64,000 nucleotides of DNA, taken from the NCBI GenBank assembly GCA_040217175.1, contig JAVJNT010000002.1:1124001-1188000 (forward strand). The letters run 5' to 3'. Both the position numbers and the translations under genes were made by a program. Origin of the DNA: Phycisphaerales bacterium (GTDB taxonomy: Bacteria; Planctomycetota; Phycisphaerae; Phycisphaerales; UBA1924). The notes below the pieces were generated by a model. It worked only from the letters and a program-made list of their open reading frames with translations. It was not told the origin of the DNA and did no database searches. This document shows, in pieces, positions 17,386 to 26,756 of the stretch; position 1 is the stretch's first letter; each line of letters begins with the position of its first letter.

Positions 17386-18074
17386 GCGGCCGGAAGTTCC
17401 ACGTGGAACGTGGTGCCGCGACCGGGCTCGGAAGAGACCCGGAGCCTTCCGCCCCACCGCTGGCAGAGCATCCGCACGACCACCAGCCCGATGCCCTTCG
17501 AGCCGTGCGGCAAACCGCCCTGGTTGATCGAGGCCACGCTGCGCTCGTCGAGACCATGGCCCTGGTCCTCGACCCAGATCATCCACGCCGACGGTCTCCA
17601 GGCCGATCCGGGCGTGTATCCGGTCGAGATCGAGATCGTGGAGCCTCGAGGCGACGCCGAGATCGCATTCAGTACGAGATTCAGTACGATGTGCTCGGCC
17701 ACGATGGCGGGTACGGCCAGCTGGCCAGGCCCATCATGCGAAGAGCGTATCGACACGCCCTCTTCGACCGTTCGATCCTGGACCGAAGCCACGACCGCGT
17801 CCAGCGCGGCCTGGAGTGATGCTTTCGGCTCCTCTCCGGGGCCGTGCTTCGTCAGATCGACGAGGAGGCTGCAGATCGCAACGGCCCGCTGGCATCGGTC
17901 TACGGCCCGCTCGATGAGTTGATCTCGTACTTCCTCATCGCCAGCCGTATGCTCGAGTAGATCAGCCAGGCCGACGACGGGCGTGAGCAGGTTGTTGACC
18001 TCGTGGGCGATCGCGGCGGCGATCCATTCGCCCGCTTCGGCTTCGCGCATCGGCTCCGTCAGTTCCCGCTCCAT
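17382..18074 (-). CDS. Sensor histidine kinase (HisKA-HATPase core)
   Basis: A soluble kinase core of about 230 residues without a visible sensor or membrane domain. The H-box is AAIAHEVNNLLTPVVG, with the phospho-accepting His near residue 24. The N-box is LNLVLNAISASP, the G1 box is VEDQGHGLDE, and the G2 region is GSKGIGLVVVRMLCQ. It ends GTTFHVELPAA. ATG 18074 is preferred; an in-frame TTG at 18113 would add 13 residues. No response regulator is adjacent. The codons for FHVEL contain a perfect palindrome resembling parS (17396-17409). The gene is divergent from parB. Confidence 0.8.
   Translation of the reverse strand: MERELTEPMREAEAGEWIAAAIAHEVNNLLTPVVGLADLLEHTAGDEEVRDQLIERAVDRCQRAVAICSLLVDLTKHGPGEEPKASLQAALDAVVASVQDRTVEEGVSIRSSHDGPGQLAVPAIVAEHIVLNLVLNAISASPRGSTISISTGYTPGSAWRPSAWMIWVEDQGHGLDERSVASINQGGLPHGSKGIGLVVVRMLCQRWGGRLRVSSEPGRGTTFHVELPAA
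17396..17409. promoter_or_regulatory. parS-like palindrome
   Basis: GTTCCACGTGGAAC is a perfect 14-bp palindrome that keeps the CACGTG core of bacterial parS (consensus close to TGTTtCACGTGaAACA). It is 0.75 kb from parB. It lies within the last codons of the histidine-kinase gene, where the amino acids FHVEL could also produce it by chance. Confidence 0.4.
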
Positions 18075-18116
18075 GTACGTAGCATCGGTTGCCTCGTGAC
18101 GTCGTACCAGCAAACC

Positions 18117-18132
18117 GTGTCACGTGGAACAC
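18117..18132. promoter_or_regulatory. Imperfect parS-like site upstream of parB
   Basis: CACGTGGAACA at 18121-18131 matches the core and right arm of a parS palindrome; the left arm (18117-18120) is degenerate. It lies 27 bases before the parB start codon. It could serve ParB nucleation or autoregulation, or be a relic. Confidence 0.3.
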
Positions 18133-18157
18133 CCGTGCTTGCCCGATAAACTTTGCC

Positions 18158-19072
18158 ATGGCAACACAACGACCCCGGAAGCTCGGCCGCGGACTGTCCA
18201 GCCTGCTCGAGGATGCTTCGCCCCAGCGTGTGGACGCACCGGGAACAAAGTTATCGGACACTGCGGAGAGAATCAGGGAAATCCCGATTGACGACATCAG
18301 GCCCAACTCGTTCCAGCCCAGGATCAAGTTCGACGATCGGCACTTGGCCGAGCTCGCGGCGTCGATCAAGCTCGCTGGGCTGATGCAACCCATCGTCGTC
18401 CGCCAGGTCGGCGATCGTGCATTCGAGCTTATTGCCGGCGAGAGGCGGTGGAGGGCCTGCCGCATGGCCGGGCTCGCGACGGTGCCTGCGATCGTGCGTG
18501 TCGCCGACGATCGCAATTCAGCGGAGCTCGCGCTCATCGAGAACGTCCAGCGTTCGGACCTCAATCCGATCGAGCGGGCCAACGCGTTCCGCGCGCTCAT
18601 GGGCAAGTTTTCGATGACCCAGTCCGACGTGGCCGACCGCGTGGGGCTCGATCGGTCGTCGGTCGCCAATCTCTTGCGGCTGCTGGAGTTGCCCGAAGAC
18701 GTCCGCAACATGATCTCCGATGGCGTGCTTTCGGCCGGTCATGGTAAGATGCTGGCCTCCATTTCCGACGAGGCAAGGCTGCGCGAGCTCGTTGAGCGCA
18801 TCATGGGCGAGCACCTTTCGGTCCGCCAGACCGAGAAGGCCGTGCGCGAGATTACCCAACGAGCGAAGGGCGGCAGTGACGCGAGCCCGACGGAGTCGAC
18901 CGATCGAGACGCAAACATCCGGGATCTCGAGACCAAGCTCGGCGAGCACCTGAAGACACGCGTGCGCATCGACGTGTCGGGTAAGGGTGATAAGGGAAAG
19001 CTCGTCATCGAGTTCTACGATCTCGAGCACTTCGACGGGTTGATGCGCTCGATGGGGTTCGAGGCGTCGTAG
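18158..19072 (+). CDS. parB: Chromosome-partitioning protein ParB
   Basis: A 304-residue DNA-binding CTPase of the Spo0J/ParB family. ATG 18158 gives the usual beginning MATQRPRKLGRGLSSLLED. The N-terminal domain carries IPIDDIRPNSFQPR, ELAASIKLAGLMQPIVVR and the CTP-binding GERRWRACRMAGL. NVQRSDLNPIERANAFRALM and the helix-turn-helix (TQSDVADRVGLDRSSVANLLRLL) follow. The C-terminal dimerisation segment ends LVIEFYDLEHFDGLMRSM. It should load onto parS, slide and organise the origin region. No parA is adjacent, which is unusual for this gene pair. Confidence 0.96.
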   Translation: MATQRPRKLGRGLSSLLEDASPQRVDAPGTKLSDTAERIREIPIDDIRPNSFQPRIKFDDRHLAELAASIKLAGLMQPIVVRQVGDRAFELIAGERRWRACRMAGLATVPAIVRVADDRNSAELALIENVQRSDLNPIERANAFRALMGKFSMTQSDVADRVGLDRSSVANLLRLLELPEDVRNMISDGVLSAGHGKMLASISDEARLRELVERIMGEHLSVRQTEKAVREITQRAKGGSDASPTESTDRDANIRDLETKLGEHLKTRVRIDVSGKGDKGKLVIEFYDLEHFDGLMRSMGFEAS

Positions 19073-19214
19073 CTCGTGATCCAGTCCAGACCATTGATTC
19101 GTGCGTCTGTCGCTTTCACGCGATTTGCTTGATAAGATCTCCGTCTCGGGGGATTTGTGGCTGGCAGTACCGCGCCCGCCGTCGTTGTTTGAATTGACCT
19201 CCCTCGGAGTACGC

Positions 19215-19802
19215 ATGCCACGTAAGAAGAAAACCTCCAAGCGATCGGTGAGCCGCAAGCCCGCCGCCTCGCTCCAAGAGATTTCGGTCTCCGACATCCA
19301 CGACGAGCTTGAGCGCCGCCGTGAAGAAGCGGTCGAACTCGCCGAAGAACGTGCCGAGTTGGTCGAGCGCGTGGCCGAAATCGATGACTTGCTCGCAGAG
19401 CTGGGCGTGACCCCGCGTGCGGGTCGCTCGCGTGGACGTTCCAGCAAGAGTGGTTCGGCGCGCTCGCACGGGGGCGGTCGCGGGCGGACCACAACGAAGA
19501 AGAGCAAGCGCACGGCGTCGAAGAAGAAGGCAACTCGGAAGACCGCGAAGAAGGCGACCGTCAAGGCGCCCACCAAGCCGCGCGGCTCGCGGAAGCGCCA
19601 TCGCAACGATTCCAATCTCGTCGAGGCGCTCCAGCAGGTGCTCAGCGGCAAGACGATGGGCGTGACCGAGGCCGCAGCGGCAGTCCAGGCCGCGGGCTAC
19701 AAGACGACGAGTCCGAACTTCCGGACCATCGTCAACCAGACGCTGATCAAGCACCCCAAGACCTTCCCCAAGCAGAGCCGGGGCAAGTACACCGCGAAGT
19801 AG
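19215..19802 (+). CDS. Lysine-rich histone H1-like DNA-binding protein
   Basis: A 195-residue basic protein starting at ATG 19215 behind GGAG. Residues 1-20 are Lys/Arg/Ser-rich, and residues 22-72 form a charged coiled coil (DIHDELERRREEAVELAEERAELVERVAEIDDLLAELG). Residues 75-130 are a low-complexity Arg/Gly then Lys/Thr/Ala tract like the tails of eukaryotic H1 or bacterial HU-extension proteins. The last 60 residues form a compact helical domain (SNLVEALQQVLSGKTMGVTEAAAAVQAAGYKTTSPNF) that looks like a winged-helix or regulatory module. It probably compacts nucleoid DNA. It sits just downstream of parB and converges on the FHA kinase with a 3-base gap. Confidence 0.7.
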   Translation: MPRKKKTSKRSVSRKPAASLQEISVSDIHDELERRREEAVELAEERAELVERVAEIDDLLAELGVTPRAGRSRGRSSKSGSARSHGGGRGRTTTKKSKRTASKKKATRKTAKKATVKAPTKPRGSRKRHRNDSNLVEALQQVLSGKTMGVTEAAAAVQAAGYKTTSPNFRTIVNQTLIKHPKTFPKQSRGKYTAK

Positions 19803-19805
19803 TCC

Positions 19806-21482
19806 TCAGCGTCCTGCCGGGCCGCGCGTTGCCGCAGGATCGTGGTCTCGATCCGGATCCGTTGGCAGCACGATCGTAAAGGTCGAGCCCTTGCCGGGCT
19901 CGCTCGAGATCGTGATGCGCCCGCGGTGGTCTTCGACGACGCGCTTGGTCACGGCCAGTCCCAGGCCCGTTCCGCGCACGCCCTTGCTCGTCTGGAAGGG
20001 CTCGAAGATCGACTTGTGGCGGTCCTTGGGGATGCCCGGCCCGTTGTCGATCACCATGACGTGCGCTTCTCCCGGGCTGCCCGGCCCGCGCGAGTCGGGC
20101 TCTTCGTAGTGCAAGCGCACGGTGATGGAGCCGCTGCCCTGCGGGACGGCTTCGAGCGCGTTGGTTAGCAGGTTCATCACCGCCTGGTGGATGAGCGAGG
20201 CGTCGATCGGCACCGGGGGCACCTCGTCCTCGGCGTCGACGATCAGCGCCACGCCCTGCTGCTCGCACACCGATTCGATGAGCTGCGCACACTCTTCGAT
20301 CAGCGGCCGTAGGAACGTGAACTCGATCTCGACCTGCCGCTGGCGGCTGAAGGCGAGCATGTTGGTCGTCAGTCCGGCGATGCGGTCGAGGTTGCGCCTG
20401 AGGATGCCCCAGCCCTGCCGCGAGATCGCGAGGTCTTCGCGGTCCAGGCCCATCTCGACCAGGTCGGCCCCGCCGCTGAGGCCCTGCAGGATGTTCTTGA
20501 TCGAGTGGCTCAGGCTCGCAACGGTCTGGCCCATCGCGGCCAGGCGCTCGGTCTGCAGCTTGCCCTGGTGCAGTTGCAGGTTTGCGAGCGCGATGCCCGC
20601 CTGCTGCCCGACGGCGTGGAGCAATCGCAGTTGCTCGTCGGTAAAGGTCTGGTCGGTCGCCGAGGTATCGATGTAGATTGCGCCGAACACGGTAGCGCGA
20701 TGCTCGATGGGCACGCAGATGGCGCTGCGGATGCGCAGGTTCTGCACCGAATCTCCCGCGGCGAAGCGCGGATCCATCATCGCATTGGTCGAGAGCACCG
20801 CCTCGCCCGTGCGCACGGCGTGCAGCAGGATCGTGCGGCTGACCTGGATGCGATCGTCTTCGCGGCCCTTGATGAGCGCGCGGTTCTTGACGGCGCCGGG
20901 CGCGAGCTTGCCCTTTTCATCAATGAGCATGACGACGCCCCGCTCGGGCTTGAACTCCTCGAAGATGAGCTCGAGCAGGCCGTGCAGGAGCGCGCCGCGC
21001 GTGACCGACTTGGCCGCCAGCTCGGTGATCTGGTAGACGACGCGGAGGTACTCGAGCGCGTGCTGCTCGGCGGGCCCGCTCTGGCCGTTGGCGGCGGTGG
21101 GGGCGTCGGCCGGTCGCTTGAGGGTCGCGTCGACGCTCGTGGCCATCTCGCCGGGCCTGAGCAGCTCGATCATGTCGAACTCGTCGACGATGCTCGAGCG
21201 CCCGAAGGCGAGGGTGGTCTGGCCCACGGTGATGGTGTCGCCCGTGCGCAGGCGGATGCGGCCGTCGATCTGCTTGCCGTTGACGAGCGTGCCGTTCTGG
21301 CTGTCGAGGTCTCGCAGGTACCACTCGCCGCGGTCGGGCGTGAGTTCCGCGTGGCGTCGGCTGACGGCCTGGTCGCCCAGGGGCAGGGCCTCGCTCGAGC
21401 GGCCGAGCATCTGCGGCTCGTTGGCGGGCAGCTCGAATCGCTTGCCCTTGGTGGGCCCCTCGATGACGGTCAGCACCAGCAC
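19806..21482 (-). CDS. FHA-GAF sensor histidine kinase
   Basis: A cytoplasmic signalling protein of about 558 residues. GTG 21482 is chosen because it begins directly with the FHA fold (VLTVIEGPTKGKRFEL). The FHA domain (1-95) has LGRSSEALPLGD, SRRHAEL and DSQNGTLVNG, which bind phosphothreonine peptides. A GAF domain (about 165-325) with RSAICVPIEHRATVFGAIYID follows. The kinase core has the H-box SLSHSIKNILQGLSGG, the N-box HQAVMNLLTNALEAVP, IDNGPGIPKD, and GVRGTGLGLAVTKRVVEDH. The FHA input suggests crosstalk with Ser/Thr kinases, which are common in planctomycetes. It is divergent from holA, with only 51 bases between starts. No response regulator is adjacent. Confidence 0.9.
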   Translation of the reverse strand: MLVLTVIEGPTKGKRFELPANEPQMLGRSSEALPLGDQAVSRRHAELTPDRGEWYLRDLDSQNGTLVNGKQIDGRIRLRTGDTITVGQTTLAFGRSSIVDEFDMIELLRPGEMATSVDATLKRPADAPTAANGQSGPAEQHALEYLRVVYQITELAAKSVTRGALLHGLLELIFEEFKPERGVVMLIDEKGKLAPGAVKNRALIKGREDDRIQVSRTILLHAVRTGEAVLSTNAMMDPRFAAGDSVQNLRIRSAICVPIEHRATVFGAIYIDTSATDQTFTDEQLRLLHAVGQQAGIALANLQLHQGKLQTERLAAMGQTVASLSHSIKNILQGLSGGADLVEMGLDREDLAISRQGWGILRRNLDRIAGLTTNMLAFSRQRQVEIEFTFLRPLIEECAQLIESVCEQQGVALIVDAEDEVPPVPIDASLIHQAVMNLLTNALEAVPQGSGSITVRLHYEEPDSRGPGSPGEAHVMVIDNGPGIPKDRHKSIFEPFQTSKGVRGTGLGLAVTKRVVEDHRGRITISSEPGKGSTFTIVLPTDPDRDHDPAATRGPAGR

Positions 21483-21533
21483 GCCCTTGGTATACGCCCG
21501 CCGGGGCGGCCCGGTCGCATATCGTGTCGGCCG

Positions 21534-22580
21534 ATGGCCAAGCGAACCACGAGCAAGCCAGCCAAGCACGCCGCCCCGGACGGGAGCGAGCGGGTGGCCA
21601 TCCTCAAGGGCCGCGAGGCGTTCCTGCGCCAGCACTACCTCGACAAGCTCCGGGAGGCCCTGGGCGAGGCGACAGGGCTGGAGGTCCACACGATCCGCTT
21701 CGACGGCGAATCGGCCGAGCTCGCGGATGTGCTCGACGAGTGTCGCAGCCCGGGGCTGCTGCCGGTGCACAAGCTGGTCGTGGTCGACGCCGCGGACAAG
21801 TTCGTGCGGGAGGCGACGCGGCCGGCCCTGGAGAAGTACGCCGAGGCGCCCGATGAAAGGGCGACGCTGGTGCTGCGGGCCGAGACGTGGCGGCCGGGTC
21901 GGCTGGACAAGGCCGTCGAGAAGGTCGGCAAGGTCATCTCGTGCGAGGCGGTGGGGCCCCAGCAGGCGGCCCAGTGGGCAACGGCGCGGGCCAAGGGCTT
22001 CCATCAGGTGAACCTCCAGGCCGACGCGGCGCGGCTGCTGGTCGATTCGGTGGGCGTCGACCTCGCGCGCCTCGATGCCGAGCTGGGCAAGCTGGCGACC
22101 GATGCCACGGGGCCCGTGGATGCGCCCGAGATCTCGGCCGAGCTGGTGCGGACGCACGTACGGGCGACGCGTGAGGCCGAAAAGCCCTGGCCGTTGCAGG
22201 ACGAGATCATGTCGGGCGATCCGGCCCGGGCGCTCGCGTACGTCGAGCTTTGGATGGGCAACGCGCCGCGCGACCAGGCGGTGCCCGCGATGTGGGCGTG
22301 CGTCGACCTGACCCGCGTCCTGGCGGTCGCGGCGCGTCTGGCCCAGGGCGGCACGCCTGAGGGCGCCATCGCCAAGAAGCTCAACATCTGGCCCGCGCAC
22401 AAGGGCGGCGTCATCGTGCGGGCGGCCAAGAGGCTCGGGCCCGCCGGCGCCGCGCGGCTGCACCAGAGCGCGTGCGAGGCCGACGCGGCCATGAAGCGTG
22501 GTGCGCCCAGCCGGCGGACGCTCGAGCGGCTGTGCGTCGAAATCGCAAGCCGCGTGAGCAGGCGGCCCGATACCCCGTGA
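21534..22580 (+). CDS. holA: DNA polymerase III subunit delta
   Basis: A 348-residue clamp-loader subunit that opens the beta sliding clamp. ATG 21534 is preceded only by the short divergent promoter region. Family features are the N-terminal ILKGREAFLRQHYLDKLREAL, the clamp-binding segment in SPGLLPVHKLVVVDAADKF, the domain II stretch QAAQWATARAKGF with LLVDSVGVDLARLDAELGKLA, and the C-terminal helical collar (KLNIWPAHKGGVIVRAAKRLG). The size is normal. The N-terminal 18 residues are a basic extension. With parB, the DciA-like gene and the lysine-rich protein it forms a chromosome-maintenance neighbourhood. Confidence 0.9.
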   Translation: MAKRTTSKPAKHAAPDGSERVAILKGREAFLRQHYLDKLREALGEATGLEVHTIRFDGESAELADVLDECRSPGLLPVHKLVVVDAADKFVREATRPALEKYAEAPDERATLVLRAETWRPGRLDKAVEKVGKVISCEAVGPQQAAQWATARAKGFHQVNLQADAARLLVDSVGVDLARLDAELGKLATDATGPVDAPEISAELVRTHVRATREAEKPWPLQDEIMSGDPARALAYVELWMGNAPRDQAVPAMWACVDLTRVLAVAARLAQGGTPEGAIAKKLNIWPAHKGGVIVRAAKRLGPAGAARLHQSACEADAAMKRGAPSRRTLERLCVEIASRVSRRPDTP

Positions 22581-22639
22581 GTCGACGAGCGGGGCGGAGC
22601 CCCGGGTTCTTTCGCGTTGCGACGTCGCAGGAGGCGACC

Positions 22640-23779
22640 GTGGACCACCGCCGCATGTTGTTGTGCACGTGCCTTGCCGGCGTGCTCGGTCTGTCCGCCT
22701 GCCAGACGCAGCCGGGGGCCGCCGGTGATGGTGCGCCGAGCTCGGCCCTCGAGGACCTGGCCGATCCGCCGGCCGAGACCGACGAACCGGGCGGGCCTTC
22801 GCTGGCCGAGATGATGCGGCAGTCGGCCGACGACCTGAACGAGATCCTCGCGATGCAGGGCGAAGCCGGCGAGGAGCGCAGCGATGGCCCGGCATCGTCC
22901 GGAGAGCGCCGGCCCTGGCAGGATCGCATGGACGAGCAGGGCGATCCGGAGCCGGCGATCGAAGTCCGAGCCGAACCGTTGAAGTCGACCGGGCCCGAGT
23001 CGATCGAGGTCGAGGCGTTGGACGCCCCGCCGCCGGATCCGATCGAGCTGGTGCTCGAGCACCTGGAGTCGTTGTCGGCAAACCCGGAGCGCGCCTTCGC
23101 CGCGGAACTGCTGGCCGACGCGGTACGAGAATTTGCCGATCGCAGCGACGACGGACGGCCGGGCCAGCGGCTGAGCCCGATGGAGCGCGACCTGGTCGAG
23201 ACGCTGGCGCCGCTGCTCCGTGCGATTGCGGCGGGAGACCGCGTCGACGCGCCACGGCGCATCGCCGAGGCCATCGAGGATGTTGGTCGGGCGTTGCCCG
23301 ACGTGCTGCCGATCAGGATCAACGACGCGGCGTTGGCAACGGACATCTATGGCTTCGCGGCGTATCGCCCGTTCGAGCGGTACACGTTCCTTGCGGGGCG
23401 CAGCAACCGCATGCTGCTCTACACCGAGCCGGCGAGCTTCCGGACGAGCCTGGCCGCCGAGCCCGCCAGCCGGGGCGAGGCTTCGAACCCCGGGGCGTAC
23501 GAGGTGGTGCTGGGGCTGGAGCTTCGGCTGTTCAACGAGCGCGGGTCGATGCTGGCGTGGCGCAAGCCCGAGGAGCGCATCGTGATCCGCAGCGATCGCC
23601 CACGGAGCGAGATCTACCTGGGCACGGTGATCGACCTGCCGGCCTCGCTGAGCGTGGGGCGGTACCAGCTCAAGGTGATCGTGCGGGACAAGGCCGACGA
23701 CTCCGAGGACGAACGGGTCATCCCCATCGAGATCGTGGCCGACCCAAGACTGACGAGCCGAGCGACCCGCGACCGCTAA
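22640..23779 (+). CDS. Lipoprotein of unknown function
   Basis: A 379-residue exported lipoprotein. GTG 22640 is chosen because a perfect AGGAGG lies just before it. The signal ends in lipobox LSAC within MLLCTCLAGVLGLSACQ. Residues 25-140 are acidic, Pro/Glu/Asp-rich and probably disordered. The middle is helical (ELVLEHLESL, LSPMERDLVETLAPLLRAIAAG). The C-terminal 150 residues look like a beta sandwich (FAAYRPFERYTFLAGRSNRMLLYTE to YQLKVIVRDKADDSEDERVIPIEIVA). I do not recognise a named family. It follows holA by 60 bases and could be read through from it. Confidence 0.65.
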   Translation: MDHRRMLLCTCLAGVLGLSACQTQPGAAGDGAPSSALEDLADPPAETDEPGGPSLAEMMRQSADDLNEILAMQGEAGEERSDGPASSGERRPWQDRMDEQGDPEPAIEVRAEPLKSTGPESIEVEALDAPPPDPIELVLEHLESLSANPERAFAAELLADAVREFADRSDDGRPGQRLSPMERDLVETLAPLLRAIAAGDRVDAPRRIAEAIEDVGRALPDVLPIRINDAALATDIYGFAAYRPFERYTFLAGRSNRMLLYTEPASFRTSLAAEPASRGEASNPGAYEVVLGLELRLFNERGSMLAWRKPEERIVIRSDRPRSEIYLGTVIDLPASLSVGRYQLKVIVRDKADDSEDERVIPIEIVADPRLTSRATRDR

Positions 23780-24108
23780 ACGTCCGTATAGATACGCGAT
23801 CGACCCCGCGTCCTGCCGCATCGGCAGTGGGGGGCGGGTCCGATCACGATCCGGCCGGGCGATCTCCGCCAGGAGACGGCCCGGGCCGGGCCCTCGGCGG
23901 TGTTCTGGGGCCGCCGGGGGAGAAAGTACCCACCGGCGCGGTCGGTTTGAGGAATTGGCACGGGCCATGCAACCGATACCCCGGAATGTGCCGTTGATCG
24001 GCGGGCTTGGTGCCCTTGGTCATCGGGACCGCCGCGGAGCGGGAAGGCCCGCTCCGGTGCACGGATTATACGGCTTGTGTTCGGTATGATCCATTTGGAG
24101 GTGCGGCA
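23780..24108 (+). promoter_or_regulatory. clpC upstream region with sigma-54-like promoter
   Basis: This is a 329-base intergenic region. TGGCAC at 23956-23961 followed after seven bases by GC at 23969-23970 matches the -24/-12 layout of sigma-54 promoters (TGGCAC-N5-TTGC, one mismatch in the -12 TT). No clear sigma-70 pair with a 17-base spacer was found. A ribosome site (TTGGAGG) precedes ATG 24109. No coding potential was seen. Confidence 0.35.
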
Positions 24109-26670
24109 ATGTTCGAGCGATTCACAGACCGAGCCCGCAAGGTGATGGGCCTTGCAAACCAGGAAGCCCAGCGCCTCAACCACGAGTACATCGGGACCGA
24201 GCACATCTTGCTCGGCCTCGTGAAGGAAGGCTCTGGCGTCGGCGCCAACGTGCTGAAGAACCTCGACGTGGACCTGCGCAAGGTCCGCCTGGAGGTCGAG
24301 AAGCTCGTGAAGGCCGGCCCCGAGATGGTGACCATGGGCAAGCTGCCGCAGACGCCGCGCGCCAAGAAGGTCATCGAATATGCCATCGAAGAGGCGCGCA
24401 GTCTCAACCACAACTACGTGGGCACCGAGCACCTGCTGCTGGGCCTCTTGCGAGAGCAGGACGGCGTGGCGGCGCAGGTGCTGCGCAACCTGGGGCTGAA
24501 GCTCGACGAGGTCCGCGAAGAGGTCTTGAACCTGCTGGGCGCTTCGGGCGAGGGTGGCGGCGGTGGCGAGGAAGGCTTCGCCAGCGCGGGCGTCTCGGGC
24601 GGTAGCAGCACCGAGGGCCGCAAGGGCAAGAGCCGCACGCCGGCGCTCGACAGCTTCGGCCGCGACCTGACCGAGCTCGCGAAGGAGAGCTCGCTCGACC
24701 CGGTGATCGGGCGTGCGAAGGAGATCGAGCGCGTGGTGCAGATCCTGTGCCGCCGCACGAAGAACAACCCCGTGCTGCTGGGCGAGGCCGGCGTCGGCAA
24801 GACCGCCATCGTCGAGGGCATGGCCCAGCGCATCATCTCGGGCGATGTTCCCGAGATCCTGCACGAGAAGCGGATCGTGGTGCTCGACCTGGCGATGATG
24901 GTCGCCGGCACGAAGTACCGCGGCCAGTTCGAGGAGCGTATCAAGGCGGTGATGAACGAGGTTCGTCGCGCCAAGAACGTGATCCTGTTCATCGACGAGT
25001 TGCACACGCTCGTGGGTGCCGGCGGCGCCGAGGGCGCCATCGACGCGAGTAACGTGCTCAAGCCCGCGCTGGCTCGCGGCGAGATCCAGTGCATCGGCGC
25101 CACGACCTTCGACGAGTACCGCAAGTACATCGAGAAGGACGCCGCCCTGGCACGTCGCTTCCAGGCCATCCCGGTCGATCCGCCCAACGACGAGCAGACC
25201 GTGGAGATCATCAAGGGCCTGCGCGATCGCTACGAGCAGCACCACCGCGTGCGCATCACCGACGACGCCGTCAAGGCCGCCGTCGAGCTCAGCGGTCGCT
25301 ACATCTCCGGCCGCGTGCAGCCCGACAAGTCGATCGACGTGATCGACGAGGCCGGCGCGCGCGTACGCATCAAGAGCATGAGCAAGCCGCCAGACCTCGC
25401 GGAGATCGAGAGCGAGGTCGAGAAGCTGGGCGTGGAGAAGGACGAGGCCGTGAAGGCCGCGGACTACGAGCGCGCTGCCGAGCTTCGCGACCAGGCCGAG
25501 CAGCTCCGCAAGAAGAAGGAAGAGATCCAGAAGACCTGGCGCGAGAAGTCCAAGGAGATCGACGGCACGGTCGACGAGGACATCATCGCCGAGGTCGTCT
25601 CGAGCATGACCGGCGTGCCGCTGCAGCGCCTCGAGAGTGAGGAGGCCGACCGCCTGCTCAAGCTCGAGAGCGAGCTGCACAAGAAGGTCATCAGCCAGGA
25701 GGACGCCATCAAGGCCGTCGCCCGCGCCATCCGGCGTGCGCGTGCGGGCCTGAAGGATCCCAAGCGCCCGATGGGTTCGTTCATCTTCGTCGGGCCCAGC
25801 GGCGTTGGCAAGACGCTGCTGAGCAAGGCGCTGGCCGAGTTCATGTTCGGCGACGAGGATGCGCTGATCCACCTCGACATGAGCGAGTACATGGAGAAGC
25901 ACAACGTCAGCCGCCTCATCGGCGCACCCCCCGGGTACGTCGGCTACGAGGAGGGCGGCCAGCTCACCGAGCGCATCCGCCGCCGGCCGTACTCGGTCGT
26001 GCTGCTGGATGAAGTCGAGAAAGCCCACCCGGACGTCTTCAACATGCTGCTGCAGATCATGGAGGAAGGTCGCCTGACCGACTCGTTCGGCCGGAACGTG
26101 GACTTCCGCAACACCATCATGATCATGACCAGCAACATCGGTGCTGATCTGATCAAGGGCGGTGGCGGCTTCGGCTTCCAGAAGCGGACGGCCGACGTGG
26201 ACTACGACAACATCAAGGGCATCTTGATGAAGGAGATCGAGCGGTTCTTCCGCCCCGAGTTCATCAACCGCCTGGACGACACGATCGTGTTCCGCCCGCT
26301 GACCCGCGACGATCTGGTGCAGATCATCGAGTACGAGGTGCACAAGGTGGCCGACCGCCTGCGCATCCAGAACATCACGATGGAGCTGGATCAGGCGGCC
26401 AAGGACTTCCTGATCGACAAGGGGTACAACCCTGACTTCGGTGCCCGGCCGTTGCGTCGCGCGATCGGGCAGTACATCGAAGACCCGCTCAGCGAGATGC
26501 TGCTGTCGGGCGAGATCCAGGGCCGAACGCTGCTGAAGGTGACCCGCAAGGGCGAGGACGAGAACCTCTACTTCAACACCGAGAAGCTGCCGGACCCGCC
26601 CAAGGACGAGGACCAGGGCGACAACTCGGAGGGCGACAAGCCCGTGTCGGCAGGTGCCGAGTCGACCTGA
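24109..26670 (+). CDS. clpC: ATP-dependent Clp protease ATP-binding subunit ClpC
   Basis: An 853-residue AAA+ unfoldase that feeds ClpP and controls protein quality. It begins [20 protein letters not shown], the standard ClpC start. Two Clp-N repeats (1-145, with [16 protein letters not shown] and [16 protein letters not shown]) come first. The first AAA domain has Walker A GEAGVGKT (about 225) and Walker [17 protein letters not shown] middle UVR segment ([15 protein letters not shown]) is followed by the second AAA domain with GPSGVGKT (about 561), [29 protein letters not shown] and the D2-small region ending [20 protein letters not shown]. The last 25 residues are acidic. The gene stands alone with its own terminator. 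Confidence 0.97.
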   Translation: MFERFTDRARKVMGLANQEAQRLNHEYIGTEHILLGLVKEGSGVGANVLKNLDVDLRKVRLEVEKLVKAGPEMVTMGKLPQTPRAKKVIEYAIEEARSLNHNYVGTEHLLLGLLREQDGVAAQVLRNLGLKLDEVREEVLNLLGASGEGGGGGEEGFASAGVSGGSSTEGRKGKSRTPALDSFGRDLTELAKESSLDPVIGRAKEIERVVQILCRRTKNNPVLLGEAGVGKTAIVEGMAQRIISGDVPEILHEKRIVVLDLAMMVAGTKYRGQFEERIKAVMNEVRRAKNVILFIDELHTLVGAGGAEGAIDASNVLKPALARGEIQCIGATTFDEYRKYIEKDAALARRFQAIPVDPPNDEQTVEIIKGLRDRYEQHHRVRITDDAVKAAVELSGRYISGRVQPDKSIDVIDEAGARVRIKSMSKPPDLAEIESEVEKLGVEKDEAVKAADYERAAELRDQAEQLRKKKEEIQKTWREKSKEIDGTVDEDIIAEVVSSMTGVPLQRLESEEADRLLKLESELHKKVISQEDAIKAVARAIRRARAGLKDPKRPMGSFIFVGPSGVGKTLLSKALAEFMFGDEDALIHLDMSEYMEKHNVSRLIGAPPGYVGYEEGGQLTERIRRRPYSVVLLDEVEKAHPDVFNMLLQIMEEGRLTDSFGRNVDFRNTIMIMTSNIGADLIKGGGGFGFQKRTADVDYDNIKGILMKEIERFFRPEFINRLDDTIVFRPLTRDDLVQIIEYEVHKVADRLRIQNITMELDQAAKDFLIDKGYNPDFGARPLRRAIGQYIEDPLSEMLLSGEIQGRTLLKVTRKGEDENLYFNTEKLPDPPKDEDQGDNSEGDKPVSAGAEST

Positions 26671-26694
26671 TTGACAGATTGAGCCCTTGAAAGA

Positions 26695-26730
26695 ACAACG
26701 CCCGGTTGCCGCGATGCGACCGGGCGTTGT
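26695..26730. terminator. Bidirectional hairpin terminator after clpC
   Basis: A perfect 12-bp stem (26695-26706 with 26719-26730) lies between clpC and the convergent GC-dockerin gene ending at 26757. T-runs are short on either side. Confidence 0.75.
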
Positions 26731-26756
26731 GCGTTGCTATCTGGGGAAGGTCTTGC

